Source of the DNA: Lumnitzera littorea
Lineage: Eukaryota; Streptophyta; Magnoliopsida; Myrtales; Combretaceae
Direction: 5' to 3'
Assembly (NCBI GenBank): GCA_024138015.1
Contig: JAMXBB010000006.1
Location: 69,625,581-69,689,580 of the forward strand
DNA: 64,000 nucleotides
In this document: positions 47,196 to 57,811 of the stretch, piece by piece
How the letters are laid out: the number at the start of each line of letters is the position of its first letter
How positions within the stretch are numbered: the first letter of the stretch is position 1
Translations under genes and position numbers: made by a program
Notes under the pieces: generated by a model
What the model was told of the DNA's origin: nothing
The model's input: only the letters and a program-made list of their open reading frames with translations
Database searches by the model: none

Positions 47196-47406
47196 AGTCA
47201 AAAAGCAAACTGTATGTGGCAAGTGCTTTAGAGTCAAAGGTTGCAACATGATATAATTTGAAGTGTTTATAATATTGTATTTTTGTATTTTCTTGTAAGC
47301 TTGTAAAAGGGTTTATGTTCTTTGTAATAATTTTTGTATTTTCTTGTAGAAAAAAACAGAAAAATATGTAAAATTAGTTTTTGATTTTGTAGAAATATTT
47401 AGGATA

Positions 47407-47570
47407 ATGAAGAAGGAGATTTATGTTAAAAAGCCTAAGGACCCCAAAGATGTGCTTAAGAGATGGTTCCGGCTTTTTAACCTTATGTAGCATGACAACA
47501 TCAAAACAAAGATTGGGCTTCTTATGTTGCCAATGAAAATTTTTATCAAACTTGCTTTGTATGAGCCTTA
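47407..47570 (+). pseudogene. Gag-like fragment of element A2
   Basis: From an ATG at 47,407 the frame gives 'MKKEIYVKKPKDPKDVLKRW' and continues 'FRLFNLM', a stop, then 'DNIKTKIGLLMLPMKI'. A Trp-containing helix followed by an Ile-Gly-Leu-Leu segment resembles the start of Ogre/Tat first ORFs. It ends abruptly where antisense element H begins. Family assignment is tentative. Confidence 0.45.
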
Positions 47571-47734
47571 GTTATGATCCGTTCAAAGGAAATCCACTCC
47601 ATATAGCCTTCAGCTAAACCATCATCATTCTTACTTATTGATTCAATACCTAGTTATACTATTTTAGGAGTATCAATAATAGTAGTTATTTCATTAACTA
47701 CCTTATGAGTTGCCATCTCATTTTGTATTGCGTT
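47571..47734 (-). pseudogene. Element H unrecognised frame, downstream piece
   Basis: Minus-strand translation from 47,733 to 47,575 is 'NAIQNEMATHKVVNEITTII' and, after one stop, 'GLAEGYMEWISFERIITKAH'. It continues, across LTR D, the frame at 51,089-51,690. No family is recognised. It ends against the gag-like fragment of A2. Confidence 0.4.
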
Positions 47735-50700
47735 TGTAAACCCCTAAAATTATCAACCTAGCTTTTGTAATAGACTCGACTATGTTAGTCAATTTAGGAG
47801 TTGACAAGGCTAATGAAAGTGAAAACCCTAAAAGAATTACTCAATCGCGTACGAAACTTTTCTACCCTAAATGTTTCTAAATGCTAAAGATTTTATTCAA
47901 AAGTGATAGAAACCCTAAAAATGATTATCTTAAAGACATATGTGCACTAATCCAACATGATATACCCTAAAACCCTAATTGATAATATAATGCTCATCTT
48001 TTGTCCAATTCACTAGTAAAAGGTTAGAGATGACTCTCATTCATGTTTATATGATTCGAGTCCTTAGGTAATCCATTATAAATTAAGATAATGAGTCATA
48101 GATTATATTTACTTCTTAAGTAAGTGATTAAGATAGTTTCACTTAGAGTTAGGGTCATAGTTGAAGATTAGGTTATATGTAGTGAAATTTAATACTCAAA
48201 TTTGTACTTTTTGCATTTGTTATTCGAAGTAGTTTATCAAATGAGATATATAAGCTATAAAGACCTAAAGTAAGACCTCATCAACTATGTTTACTAATCA
48301 ATTCATCAAATACCTCATTTCTTTCATTTTTCCCCTAATTTCCCTTAATTATTACATTATGTGCACAAAATTGCACATACTTAAGGAATGTTGACTAAGG
48401 TAATGCATGTTGACCAAAGTCAAAGGGTTGACCAAGTCAACACTTTGAAAAGTCAACAAATTACACTTAAGAGATAAGGAAAATATCTTAACTTCTTAAT
48501 GATGGCTTTCTTTTCTTTTCCTTTTGATTTTTCTTTTCCTCTTTCTCACAATTGTTGCCGTCCACAATTATCCTTCTAGACCCCACCATTTGTTGTCTTC
48601 CATAATTAAAAACAATTCAAAAGAAACAAACCAAAAACTTCCCTTTCCATGCAGTGAACTTCCCTCTCCTCTTTCACTTTCATTCCTTTGCTTTTGTCTC
48701 CAAAACTTCAACACAATTAAAGGTATGTCTTTAAGTTGTTTTATGTTACTTTATGTTATTCATTAGTTAGTTAATTAGGTAGATTAGATAAGTAGTTAGG
48801 TGTTTAGTGATGTCTTGAAGAAGAGGAAACAAAGTTTCCATCTTTAAGTATAGAAAATGAAGAATCATGAAGGAAATGGAAGAAATACATGTGTATGTAT
48901 TCTTAGGTATGTGTACATAAAGAAATACCAAAGGAATACAAGTATGTGAACTTTTATACATAAGTAATTATCATATACATAACCTAACTTAAGACCATAT
49001 CTAACTATATATGTGTATACTATACTAAATACATACATAGAAATACAAAAGGATGAAATTGAGAGGATTTTCTTAAGGGAAAATTTGGCATACGAATTTT
49101 TAGTATAAAAATACGTATCCAACCGTATAGGTATATGAGCAGGAATACATGTATAAATATATGTAGATGTATAAGTATATGTATGTATAAGGCATATGTA
49201 CATAAGTATAAAGTAAGGGACAAATGTACATATGACATAAGCATAAGGTAATGCTTATGTAATCAAATGATGAGGTGAGTGATGACATAAGCATATGATG
49301 ACATAAGCCATGGCATAAGCAAATGATGACATAAGCAATGGCATAAAAAAAAGATGATGTAAGCGATGACATAAGCATAGGTTTAGAAAATAAGAAACAT
49401 AAGAAAAGTGTAGGTAATTAGATACTTAAATTAGAAAATTCTAATACACCTTCTAATTTAGATTATACCTAATTCAGTACATGAATTAGTAATAACAAAG
49501 TAAATCCCTTAATTATAAGAATTTAAGGAATAAAGGCTATAAATATAAGTAATAGCAATACTTAAGTGTTATAGTTAAAAATTTCTATAAATTTAGTTCA
49601 TAATGTAAAATAGGGGTCTTAACATCCAAAATAGACATTACCGTGTGAATATACGTCCGAAAACGATGAAAAACGACTATAAATTCATAAATATCAGAAA
49701 TAAAACAAAAAGTTATATACGATTAACAATAAAGTCTAACCGGGTAAAAGTTAATAGTAGTCTAAGTAGAATTAGATAATTAAATGTTTAGAATTATTAG
49801 TTAATTTAAGTACTTACTAGCCTTATCAAATCGTAATGATCAGGTGACCCTGAGGAGCGTGAGGACCTCCCGATCGACTATTACGATTAGGACGAATCAC
49901 CATGGCCGAGTGAGTATTTATCCAATGATTCCATGCTTGTTTTGTGATTGTAGATAATGGACTTAAATACTATTGTTAATTGATTATTGTGTGGGGTTTG
50001 GGAAAATGCTTATGTATGTAATCGTGTGTATTATTGTGAATTTACTTTGAGTACAGAAAATGCTATGTTTGTTGCATGGTAGAATAGAAAATAAATGTGT
50101 GTACAATTGGATGGTCATAGCATAATTTGAACCTAATTATACTCGGCCTATAAAAAGAAATTGAGACATGCATTAACATGCATAGCATAGATACTATTCC
50201 GGCCGTTACATCACACGGAGGTAAAGAGAGGCCATTCGGGGGTTGATATTATTCATTTATTTGATTCTGTACGGTGCATTCGTACAAAATGACCTTACCC
50301 TGGCCCGCCGGAACACTAGGCGTTAGAGGCGCCAACCGCCTGGCTAAGGGTCGAGTCTAGAGGCCTCCATTTAGGGGTAAGTGTGGACTGCGGGGGCCCA
50401 CTCACAATTATACTAGAACTTGGGTTTTTCTGAAAATAAAAGAATTATTTGATATAAGTACGGAATGTGGAATTCTGTAGTAAAGTAAGTTCTAGTATAA
50501 TACCCGGATCTGATTGGTACCGTGTAAACTCCAACCCTGACTTCGGAGGGCGTTAAATCTGAGTTACGTATATGAACTAGTTAATTATACGTATTGTTTG
50601 GCATACTGGTTGATCATTCATTCATATGCTTGAATATAATGTATTTATAACTTGCTTGTGGTGTGGCTGAGGGTTTTGCTCACTAAGCTTAGGCTTACAC

Positions 50701-51088
50701 CCCTTTAGACTTTTGTTGCAGGATAGCCTGTTCGTAGAGGCAGGACGAGGGATGCCACGGGTTAGCCTGGGGACCTAAGCAAGAGCGAACTGTCCTGTGT
50801 ACAGAGAGAGAATAATTTAAGTGGACTATTACTCATGTACTTTTGTTTATCTTATTATTATAGACCTAGACATACTTAAACACTGTGTATTGTAAGTTTT
50901 ATAACTTAAATTTTATATAAATATGTTTGTGTAATGATATCATGTGAGTCTGGATGTTCTTTGGAGACTAGTGGTTGTAGAGCCTTGTATATTGTGTGAA
51001 GAGTTCTTGATTGGAAGGGTAACCGATCAGGGGTTTTTCGTACAGTATATGGCGTCTGCCACGACTAGGCCATCCTTAGTTCGTAACA
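47735..51088 (+). mobile_element. LTR D (3,354 bp, probably solo)
   Basis: Begins TGTAAACCCCTAAAATT, like the sense-strand starts of C and E, and ends 'tagttcgtaaca'. The layout also matches family C: a leader with an 'atggccgagtgagtatttat' donor-like zone near 49,900, then a 'gctcactaagctta' block (50,680-50,693), an acceptor-like 'ttttgttgcag' (AG 50,720-50,721) and a GC-richer tail. It interrupts a reading frame of element H. No clean TSD is visible (left GCGTT, right ATGTC), so it is old or its ends are misplaced by a few bases. The open frames at 48,524-49,378 fall in simple-sequence regions. Confidence 0.72.
49225..49378 (+). repeat. 'gatgacataagca' minisatellite in LTR D
   Basis: About eight copies of a 13-22 base unit built on 'atgacataagca', some as 'catggcataagcaa'. 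Just before it (48,880-49,205) is a cryptically simple zone rich in 'tatgtgtat' and 'atacatgta' words. Confidence 0.85.
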
Positions 51089-51690
51089 ATGTCAACCTCT
51101 GAATTAGGCTTTGATTGAACCTTTGATATAGGTTCTAATTCATTCTTTAAATTAGCTTCTGATTACACACATGCACCATTCCTTACCATTTCATTCACCT
51201 TAGCATTAGCTATGGCTTGCATCACTCTAACATGTATGTCCTCACTAGGATCTCCCCTAATATCTACTTTCGATTCCTTTTCGTCAAGTTCTACTACTTT
51301 TGGATCTTCCTCCACATTACCTTCTAACTCACCCTCAACTAAATCATGATCACTCTATATACCCAATTGAGCATCATTTTGGGGTTCTGTAGGTTATTAA
51401 TCCTCTAGTGGTACTTTAGATACTATAAATTCAAGTTAAGGTTCATTCAACTCTAAGGGTGTTTGCATACCTTCTTTAGCTAATTCAAGAAAGCATAAGA
51501 ATCAGTCAATAACTCCTTGAGGGTAACATCTAGAGATATGTGTGATACCTGTAGGAATATGAGTAATACTAGCAGTATAGAGTCTCCTTTCTTCTAATCT
51601 CATTGGAAAATACCTCACTAGCATCATTAAAGTCATACTTTCTTTATTTTCTAACCATCTCTACTCTAAGTGACTATTACAGTATATCTA
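51089..51690 (-). pseudogene. Element H unrecognised frame, upstream piece
   Basis: On the minus strand, from about 51,680, one frame reads 'RWLENKESMTLMMLVRYF', then 'PMRLEERRLYTASITHIPTG', and further on the acidic 'VEGELEGNVEEDPKVVELDE' and 'HVRVMQAIANAKVNEMVRNG'. Three to five stops interrupt it. It continues after LTR D at 47,734. It lies 0.4-1 kb downstream of the H primer-binding site, where gag normally begins, yet I see no gag helices or zinc knuckle. It may be a diverged gag, a non-autonomous ORF or captured host sequence. Confidence 0.45.
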
Positions 51691-52080
51691 TTATACTAAA
51701 AACTCAAGTTAGCTCCCATTAACACCTAAGAGTCTTACTAACTATAGTGTATCTTGTTGATAAGCTCATCAGTTTTCTCATTCTCACTCCTAAACATATT
51801 CTTGTCAACCATTTCTAACAACAATCTTTGTACCTTAACTCCATACTGGATAAGGAATTCTTCTCCATTCTACTTAACTTGCTACTAACAAACTATCAAT
51901 TCACCTCTATAGCCCTATAGATGGATTTAAGATTAATTAACGTTCATCATAACTTAATGTTATAATTACTTTTACTTGTAACTTGTAATACAATCCTTTA
52001 CTACCTACTCTCACTATATTCCTATAATATCTACTTTTCTTTTATTTGTTACGTTTCAAAGCAAATTCACTAAAAGTATG
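51691..52080 (-). other. Leader of element H
   Basis: Between the PBS and the unrecognised frame. A short minus-strand piece near 51,765-51,850 translates as 'VQRLLLEMVDKNMFRSENEK' followed by 'TDELINKIH', which may be an out-of-frame part of the same ORF. Nothing else is recognisable. Confidence 0.4.
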
Positions 52081-52093
52081 CTTTGATACCAAC
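52081..52093 (-). other. Primer-binding site of element H (initiator Met tRNA type)
   Basis: 'ctttgataccaac' is the reverse complement of GTTGGTATCAAAG, close to the TGGTATCAGAGC site. It lies a few bases from the decayed LTR end 'tatcatgtcc'. It fixes H as an antisense element whose 5' LTR lies to the right. Confidence 0.75.
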
Positions 52094-52100
52094 TTAGAAC

Positions 52101-52320
52101 TATCATGTCCTTGAAGCAAAAGAGTCGTAATAGTCTCACCATGTAAACTATTTTACGATAAAAGCTGACTCGTTAATTGTTATCGTAGACTTGATTTATA
52201 CAGTGTCCACGACTAATCCGTTTTGAAATAAATAGTTCACAAGAAAATAATATGATTTCTCCTGTGCAAATCTTGAAACATACATTGAAATTCCAATAAT
52301 TCAAGTATTATTTATGAGAT
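52101..52320 (-). mobile_element. Element H 5' LTR, left part (family C-like)
   Basis: Resembles the left end of C2: 'gtcgtaatagtctcaccatg' against 'gtcgcaacagtcccgccgtg', then 'taaactattttacgata' and 'gtccacgactaatccgttttg'. The terminal TG has become TA. It is interrupted at 52,321. Confidence 0.7.
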
Positions 52321-53640
52321 TGTAATATCTAAGGGTTTCGAGCTATTTTAATAACTTTAGGATCTGAGCCCTTAAATTTAAAGTACTGGACTAAGTTATC
52401 CATTTTATTTCAAATTTTACAGTAAAGTTAGAAAAGTTCGACAAAGTAATTTAAGTAGAGTCAATTTCTCAAAATAAGCTATATAAAAACGTTAATTTAT
52501 TGATAAAGTCGACAATTGTAAAATTCGAGATTTTTGATATAGCAAGATATTAGAGATAAGCTAATTAACTTTCAAAAATAATAAATAAAGTTGAATTATA
52601 TATAATATATATGTATTTACATGTGATATACATTATATTATATGTATTAAATATATACATATAATAATAATAAATTATCAAAATTAGGTAAATAATGTAA
52701 AATAATAGAAAATTAATTAAAAAAATTGAATGGATAAGTCACCAAATGATGTGTCATCTTAAGATTAATTAGAAATGATGAGTTAATACTTGATTATTTA
52801 CAGAATGATACATTGTACCTAGGGAAAAGGGAAAAATGATACGTGTAATTTTACTTTTTTACATGCAAAAATCCTAAAGCCTATAAATAGGAGTCCAAAC
52901 CTCATTTGTAATATTTTAGCAACCTAAAAACACAAGAACATAATTTTAGAAAAATGTAAAAAATTAGGAAAAAATAAAATAAAAATAGAACAAGAAATAT
53001 TGTTGGAATTAGGTTACATCGGTTCAATAGGTTGTCTATAAACTGACTTGATGGGGCTTCGAGGTCTAATAGAGGGTGGTAGAGAAGCTCTTTCGACAAG
53101 TTACGACAACTAAGTGGTGGTTGGAGGTAACCAATTCAAGTGAACCAATTTTTTGCCCATAATTTATTTAATTTGCTAAAAATATCAAATGTTGTCAATT
53201 AATTATAAAATTTGGTTTTCTATTTTAGGTGTAGATTAATGTAGTAATTTTATTTTAATTAAATAATTAGTGGAAATATGGATTCCTTAAGAAAATGCTC
53301 TATTTGGGCGAAAATTGAATAAATTTTTATAAATATTAGATGATGTTGTTTTAAGCTCAATTTTTGTATATAATACACCTAATATATATATTTAATTGTG
53401 GTAATAAGAATTTTCAGAATTAAGCATGCTTACTATTTTTTATGATTATTTTGAATAAAAGTGCCAATTTTACTGAATTGTTGAAATAATTAGTTTTTGA
53501 TGAAATTAATTAATGAGCCCTACATGTTTAGACCTCTAGATGTTTATAATGATATTTGGAATATTTAATTTTTATCTCACATATAAATTTGTTTATTTTC
53601 CCTAATTTTTCATAATTCTAAGGATCTTTTCGTTATTAGT
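52321..53640 (+). mobile_element. Gypsy-1-type LTR fragment (1b) inserted in element H LTR
   Basis: Starts TGTAATATCTAAGGG and aligns with the Gypsy-1 5' LTR from 5,520 to about 6,900, with blocks such as 'gtcaatttctcaaaataa' and 'attaactttcaaaaataat'. A TATA box 'ctataaatag' at 52,881-52,890 is better preserved than in Gypsy-1. The distal half of the LTR is missing; the right end is set where C-like LTR sequence resumes and is approximate. Confidence 0.68.
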
Positions 53641-54370
53641 CTTAGGGTAGTTATGGCATAGCTCCCTATTAGGCACCGATAAGGAAACCTATAGGGATGT
53701 GATGAACCAACGACTCAGTAAGCTGGGATGGAGATAGAAAACTATAATAAAGCACAAATAGGGTTATTGAATAGTGTGGGGGTATGGGTACGATTTCAAG
53801 TAAAGTTATGCTACACTTAATTAGGAAAATGACTTGAGTGACTTACGTTAGATGATCAGGAGAAAAGTGTAAGGAGGAAGAGTAGGCAATTTTGATGTAG
53901 CTCTAACACGTATGGTGATAGGTGGAGGAGTGCGATGACATCAAACTCCAAAATTAATGAAGAGTAAGGTAGAATTCTTAAGGTGTTTAAGTGTTTGATC
54001 TTTAAGATAAGGTTTCGGTAGAGTAATGGTGTTAATGAGGGTTTTCTCTCTAATCTAAATGAGGTTGTGAATGGGGTACTTAAAGAAAATGATAGTTGAT
54101 CACATCTATTAGATCATGATGATGATAAACGGTTAAGATTGAAGCCCTTTATTAATGGATCTTAAGTGGGTTAATTTCATGGGTTTAGGCTCAAATAAAG
54201 ACTTTATTTATTATTTTAGAGTGTGTCAAATCGAGAAAGGTTAGATTACTGGTGTTAAGCTTGAGGATAGTGAATTCACAGTTGTAAGATATGATGCTTT
54301 TAGAGACCCTTTAAGTTTATTAGGCAAGTGTGACTTTGTGCTGCTGATTTGTGTTCAAGAAACTCAATTT
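53641..54370 (-). mobile_element. Element H 5' LTR, right part (approximate end)
   Basis: 'cctatagggatgtga' with 'gactcagtaagctgg' is the reverse complement of the 'cttactgagct ... cacatccctatag' block of C1 (11,270-11,306) and matches C2 near 39,870-39,900. The far end, expected to read 'gggtttaca', is not found. The LTR is therefore truncated or decayed, and 54,370 is only where the texture changes to A/T-rich Athila-like DNA. Confidence 0.5.
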
Positions 54371-55330
54371 CTTAAGTTATTGGAGTAAATGCTCTCATTT
54401 CATAACTTTTTTTTTTTTAATTCTCACTAAAATTTTTCAGACTTCTTTTATAGGAATCATTAAGTATAAAGCTTCACTTACCTCTTTCACTAAGTATTAA
54501 AGTGCCATTAAAATAACTAAAAAGAACATATACTAACTAACTTTACATAGAAGTGAATCCATTTACTTTTCATCTAAGGACTTGATTGACTCTTAAACTT
54601 CAAATTCCAAAGCTAAAAACTAGGTAAATTAGGTTTCTAAAGATTCGACTAATTAATTTTAACTAAATACAAAAATCACAATAATGATGAGTAGGGCACT
54701 AAAAAAACTTAATGAGTCAATTATTGCAATCATAATTAGATGCTATCAATAATTTTTTTTTTTTTTTTGTATAATCTCTAGATTCCAAACAAGAAATTCA
54801 AAATTTTGAAAAAAATTGACCTAAAATTTGCCAGATACTTAAGAACAAATAAAGTTTAAGCTGATAAGAAAGTATTACTATTTGTAATAAAAAAATGACA
54901 TCAAAATTGATATTCAATTTAATTATCAATTTAATTCATAATCTATTTCCTATGTTTCCTTCCCTCCCACTTAGAATAGATAGTGTCTACATTATCTCCT
55001 ATTCAGTATACAAGAGGAAATAAAACAAAAATTCAAAATAAATAGGAAATAAAAAACTGGTGCTTCCCTAAATTCAAATTTTCAGTAACAAGGAAAATTC
55101 CAAGCATAAGATCATTACGAGCATAGAATTCAGATCAAACCTATCTCATCAAATGCAAAGAAACATGAAATAGCAAATATATAATAAAAGTGTACTCAAA
55201 AGTACACAATAGAATCATGTAGCTAGAGTTACCCAAATAGGTGGGTACTAAACAAAAATGACCTAATAGCAAAGTAAAAAGAAAAATAAAAAAAATAACA
55301 TAAAAAAAATCAAAAAGGCACGCATAACTT
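54371..55330 (-). mobile_element. Athila 3' non-coding region and probable LTR part
   Basis: On the minus strand, 'attctaagtgggagggaagg' near 54,960-54,980 is a candidate PPT zone, downstream of the env-like ORF as in other Athila elements. Sequence to the left would be 3' LTR but no partner LTR is in the window. Long T and A runs occur (54,408-54,420; 54,751-54,768). Confidence 0.5.
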
Positions 55331-56462
55331 TAACTGTCGCAATCAGTAGTGCTACTCTTTGCACTAGAAGTCTCGTAATGTAGCTGCTTTGCAACTATTG
55401 GTTGGAAATATGAGATAGCAGACATTAACATATTGAACATTGTAGTTTTGAACTTCTTATTCTTCTACCTTTCTTTCCTAATTTCATTCTAGGCTTCTCT
55501 AATTTCAGCACTCAATTGCTCATAACTACCAGCTGAAGGATAATACAAAGTAGATGCTCTTGCAGCAGGAGGATTTTTAGGAATATCCTTCTCATCAATA
55601 AGATTGGGCCTATTTTTTATCTTAACCAATTCCCACCCCTTAAAGGGTATAGATGAAATAAGCTTACAAGGAATACCCTCGTCCCCTTTCAGTTGCTGAG
55701 AAAGCCCTATACCCTTTAACAATGCAGTAATATAACCACCACAAAATATAACCTAAGTCTTGGTATCATTTACTTGTCTATAAATAAAATTTGCTACTTT
55801 TACTCCTAGATCAATCCGATACCCAGAAATCAAGCTGTATAGATAAAACATATCAAAACTAATTACCTTGCTATGGTTAATCTTCTTACAGCTTATAGTA
55901 CGGGCAAGAATGTGGTGAAGTAGCATGTGCTCCACTATTGAAAAAGTAGTGACAAGCGACTTTGAAGGTATAAAATCATCCTGCCTAAGGTGAATCAGTT
56001 GGTGCTAGAATCTCTTAGCAGTCATATCACTGGGCTAGGAGTTGGGCAAATTGACTTCCTCCTCATCATATAATCCCCAAAAATGACCAATCTAACTCAA
56101 TTTAATCACATGAACCTCTCCATAAGCTTGAAAAGTGATTGTAGACATTTGCCCATTTTGCTTCAGCTACAAAGTAGATAAAAACTTGATGGCAATATTT
56201 TTTAATGTAGGTTCCTTTACCTTAAACAACCGGAACCAAGTCTTATCTAGAACTATCTGTTGGATCCTATCGTCCATCCTATACTCTTGTAGAAGAGTCT
56301 AATCCAAGTATTGTTGGTTCATAAAGGTCATCCGTTGTAACTTCTTCTTTCTCTCCTTTGCATAATCCGATGTGAAAGTAGATCTCTACCCGAACTTCCA
56401 GACATTGAAGTGGCTGCTGTTTTTTGTTTCTTCTTATAAGGTTGAAGTTTCTTAGGTGACAT
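55330..56462 (-). pseudogene. Athila env-like ORF, degenerate
   Basis: The minus frame starts at an ATG (56,462-56,460) with a basic, Lys/Gln/Ser-rich N-terminus ('MSPKKLQPYKKKQKTAATS'), which suggests nuclear or nucleic-acid association rather than a signal peptide. After frameshifts, 55,935-55,753 reads 'LHHILARTISCKKINHSKVI' and 'DMFYLYSLISGYRIDLGVKV', and 55,722-55,489 holds a Pro/Ala/Tyr-rich stretch. The same segments appear in the element F copy at 37,330-38,460. It belongs to the putative plant transposon protein family found 3' of integrase in Athila; the label env-like reflects position, not proven function. Confidence 0.7.
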
Positions 56463-56946
56463 GGTGGAGCCGGGGGCATAGATTTGAAATGAAAAAGTGT
56501 AAATGTGGGTGTAGAAGATGAAGAGTATGAGTGTGTGTATGGGAGTGCAAGAGAAGGAAGAGTTTGAGAGAAATCTAGAGAGGGAGAGAAGGAAGAGAGA
56601 GAAGTCGGGGAGGAAATGAGTGAGGAGAGAGGAAGAGAACCAACTGTTGTGCTTTATACAAGCACTATACACTGGTGGCGTACATGGCTAGCATGTGTAA
56701 GTAGGCCAGTTGAAAGGATGGTGGCCTTGAAGGTAACCCTTTAGTTTAAAATTTTTTGCCTTCTCTTTATTATTATTATTGTTAGGCCGGCAGCCTTGAG
56801 AGCAAATGGATGGCCTAATTTTTTTTTTTATTTACTTAAATGAATAAATAAAAATAAAAATAAATAATAAAAAATTAGTTTGGTTAGATATGGGTTGCCT
56901 CCTATGAAGTGCTTAGTTTATAGTCGCTAGCCCAACTTTTTTGGTT
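56463..56946 (-). other. Spacer between integrase and env-like ORF
   Basis: Holds 'gggttgcctcctatgaag' near 56,888, a phrase usual just 3' of Athila integrase, and poly-A/poly-T-rich DNA. The open frames on both strands near 56,500-56,670 are Ser/Pro-rich shadows. Confidence 0.55.
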
Positions 56947-57811
56947 TTAATATGGGTTCGCACCCGCTACGATAGTAGCATCACCGTCCAAGTTTTCCCC
57001 TTCAAAATAGTGTTTGAGGAGATGGCCATTTACCTTGAAAGTACGATTATCTCTTACCTTTAGCTCAACTATACCATAAGGAAAAACATTAGCTATTTCA
57101 AATGGCCCAAATCATCGAGATTTTAACTTACTTAGGAACAACTTTAGTTGAGAGTTGTATAATAACACTTTTTGACCAGGCATGAACTCTCACTATTGAA
57201 TGTTCCTATCATGCCATTGCTTGGTTCTCTCCTTATATATCTTAGTGTTTTTATAAGCTTCTTCTCTAATCTCATCCATTTGGTTCAATTAGAGCAATCT
57301 TTTTTCACTTATAGCTTGTAAATCAAAGTTGAGGTATTTTATGGCTTGGTAGGCCTTGTGCTTAAGCTCTACAGGTACGTGACATGATTTACCAAAAACG
57401 ATTTTGTATAGGGACATTCCTATAGGGGTTTTAAAAACTGTCCTATAAGCCCACAATGCATTATCAAGTTTTAAAAACTAATCTTTCTTAGATGCATTGA
57501 CAGTCTTCTCTATGATACACTTTATTTCTCTATTAGACACCTCAACTTGTCTACATGTTTGTGGATGATACGGGGTGACAATTTTATGAGTGACTCCAAA
57601 TTTCGATAACAATTTTTCAAACTATCGATTGCAAAAATGTGATCCCCTATCACTTATAATAGCTTTGGGTACTCAAAATTTGGAAAATATGTTCTTTTTT
57701 CAAAAATTTAATTACAACCTTAGCATCATTAGTTTATAGAGCAACTGCTTCTACCTATTTTGACACATAATCTATAGCCAAAAGTATATATTTGTTTGAA
57801 AAAGATAAGAG
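56947..57811 (-). pseudogene. Athila integrase, catalytic core and C-terminus (downstream of LTR B3)
   Basis: Minus translation resumes at 57,800 with 'NKYILLAIDYVSK', a stop where Trp is expected, then 'VEAVAL' and 'TNDAKVVIKFLKKHIF', the segment around the first catalytic Asp and after it. Further pieces include 'CHPVSSTNMWTS' (out of frame), 'NRFW' and, at the end, 'RTFKVNGHLLKHYFEGENLD', closing at a TAA at 56,947-56,949. Several stops and at least two frameshifts. It joins the piece at 60,442-60,940 when LTR B3 is removed. Confidence 0.82.

Noticed and set aside
48524..49378. Several Tyr/Ile/His-rich frames on both strands
   Set aside because: They run through cryptically simple 'tatgtgta/atacat' sequence and the 'gatgacataagca' minisatellite in LTR D.
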